The notes below the pieces were generated by a model. That model was not told the DNA's origin. It saw only the letters and a list, made by a program, of their open reading frames with translations, and made no database searches. From Bacteroidales bacterium (GTDB lineage Bacteria > Bacteroidota > Bacteroidia > Bacteroidales > Muribaculaceae): a DNA stretch of 15,339 nucleotides. This document shows positions 15,100-15,339 of the stretch, piece by piece (the stretch's first letter is position 1; each line of letters starts with the position of its first letter). The position numbers and the translations under genes were made by a program. The stretch is from positions 1-15,339 of the forward strand of contig CAADVV010000299.1 in NCBI GenBank assembly GCA_900752535.1, in the 5' to 3' direction.

Positions 15100-15124
15100 C
15101 CCCGGACTCGTGATGAGCCCGGGG
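15100..15124 (+). terminator. GC-rich hairpin terminator after the discoidin gene
   Basis: CCCCGGACTC and GAGCCCGGGG form a 10-base stem with one mismatch around a 5-base loop (GTGAT). Only a weak T stretch (CGTTTCATT) follows. It lies 36 bases after the stop, between convergent genes, and could also end the - strand gene. Confidence 0.6.
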
Positions 15125-15185
15125 CGTTTCATTCTCGGATAAGCGGGAGACGTTCTAAAGAACGCCTGCAGGGAATAAAAGTCTG

Positions 15186-15339
15186 TTAGTTTGATGTCTG
15201 GCCTGTCAGGGTCCTGGCGATGACTTCGGGGTAGTGGCGCTGCTCGAGGATGTGGATTTTTGCCTCGACGTCGGCGGGAGTATCGTCGGGGGGGGCTTTG
15301 GTTTCGGCGCGGAAGAGGGTGGCGGCATCGGGACCAGCC
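15186..15339 (-). CDS. purN: Phosphoribosylglycinamide formyltransferase, C-terminal end (cut by window edge)
   Basis: Only the last 50 residues are visible; the rest lies beyond the right edge. They read LFRAETKAPPDDTPADVEA and then KIHILEQRHYPEVIARTL before a TAA stop. This matches the closing part of PurN, where the D-T-P-x-x-(V/I) and (V/I)H-x-LE-x-x-(H/Y)(F/Y)P-x-VI pattern is conserved. PurN transfers a formyl group to GAR in purine synthesis, in the cytoplasm. The catalytic region is outside the window, so the call rests on the C-terminal pattern alone. An 8-base G run (15288-15295 on +) is in frame. Confidence 0.7.
   Translation of the reverse strand, partial: AGPDAATLFRAETKAPPDDTPADVEAKIHILEQRHYPEVIARTLTGQTSN

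Overview
The window looks like Bacteroidales (Bacteroidota) chromosome, possibly Muribaculaceae, carrying one end of an integrated conjugative element. Evidence for the phylum: promoters of the TAnnTTTG type, a C-terminal type IX secretion sorting domain on a large exported protein, and RteC, a regulator known from Bacteroidales conjugative transposons. The family-level placement is an impression from protein style only.

Positions 1 to about 8640 are the element. A very large SNF2-type helicase, cut by the left window edge, runs on the + strand to 4560 and ends at a bidirectional terminator. Facing it on the - strand are a YhcG/DUF1016 PDDEXK nuclease (4624-5637), two small excisionase-like helix-turn-helix genes arranged as an operon (5774-6415), an RteC-family excision regulator (6814-7674) and an AraC-family regulator (7780-8637). 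The 400-base gap between the helix-turn-helix pair and rteC is rich in inverted and direct repeats around a candidate promoter and is probably the control region for excision. A plausible circuit is AraC and RteC acting on this promoter to switch on the helix-turn-helix pair. The usual RteA/RteB two-component system and tetQ are not in the window.

Positions 8638-8989 are AT-rich and separate the element from housekeeping genes. This stretch holds a near-consensus + strand promoter, a 30-codon open frame or small RNA, several inverted repeats and a sequence close to the CTnDOT-type attachment core. It is the best candidate for the element-chromosome junction, but no attachment site can be proven without the other end.

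Positions 8990-15339 are chromosomal: ychF (- strand), a 474-base intergenic region with a GC-rich structured island and a good + strand promoter, a roughly 1,500-residue exported multi-discoidin protein broken by two frame lesions (10568-15064), a hairpin terminator, and the 3' end of what appears to be purN (- strand) at the right edge.
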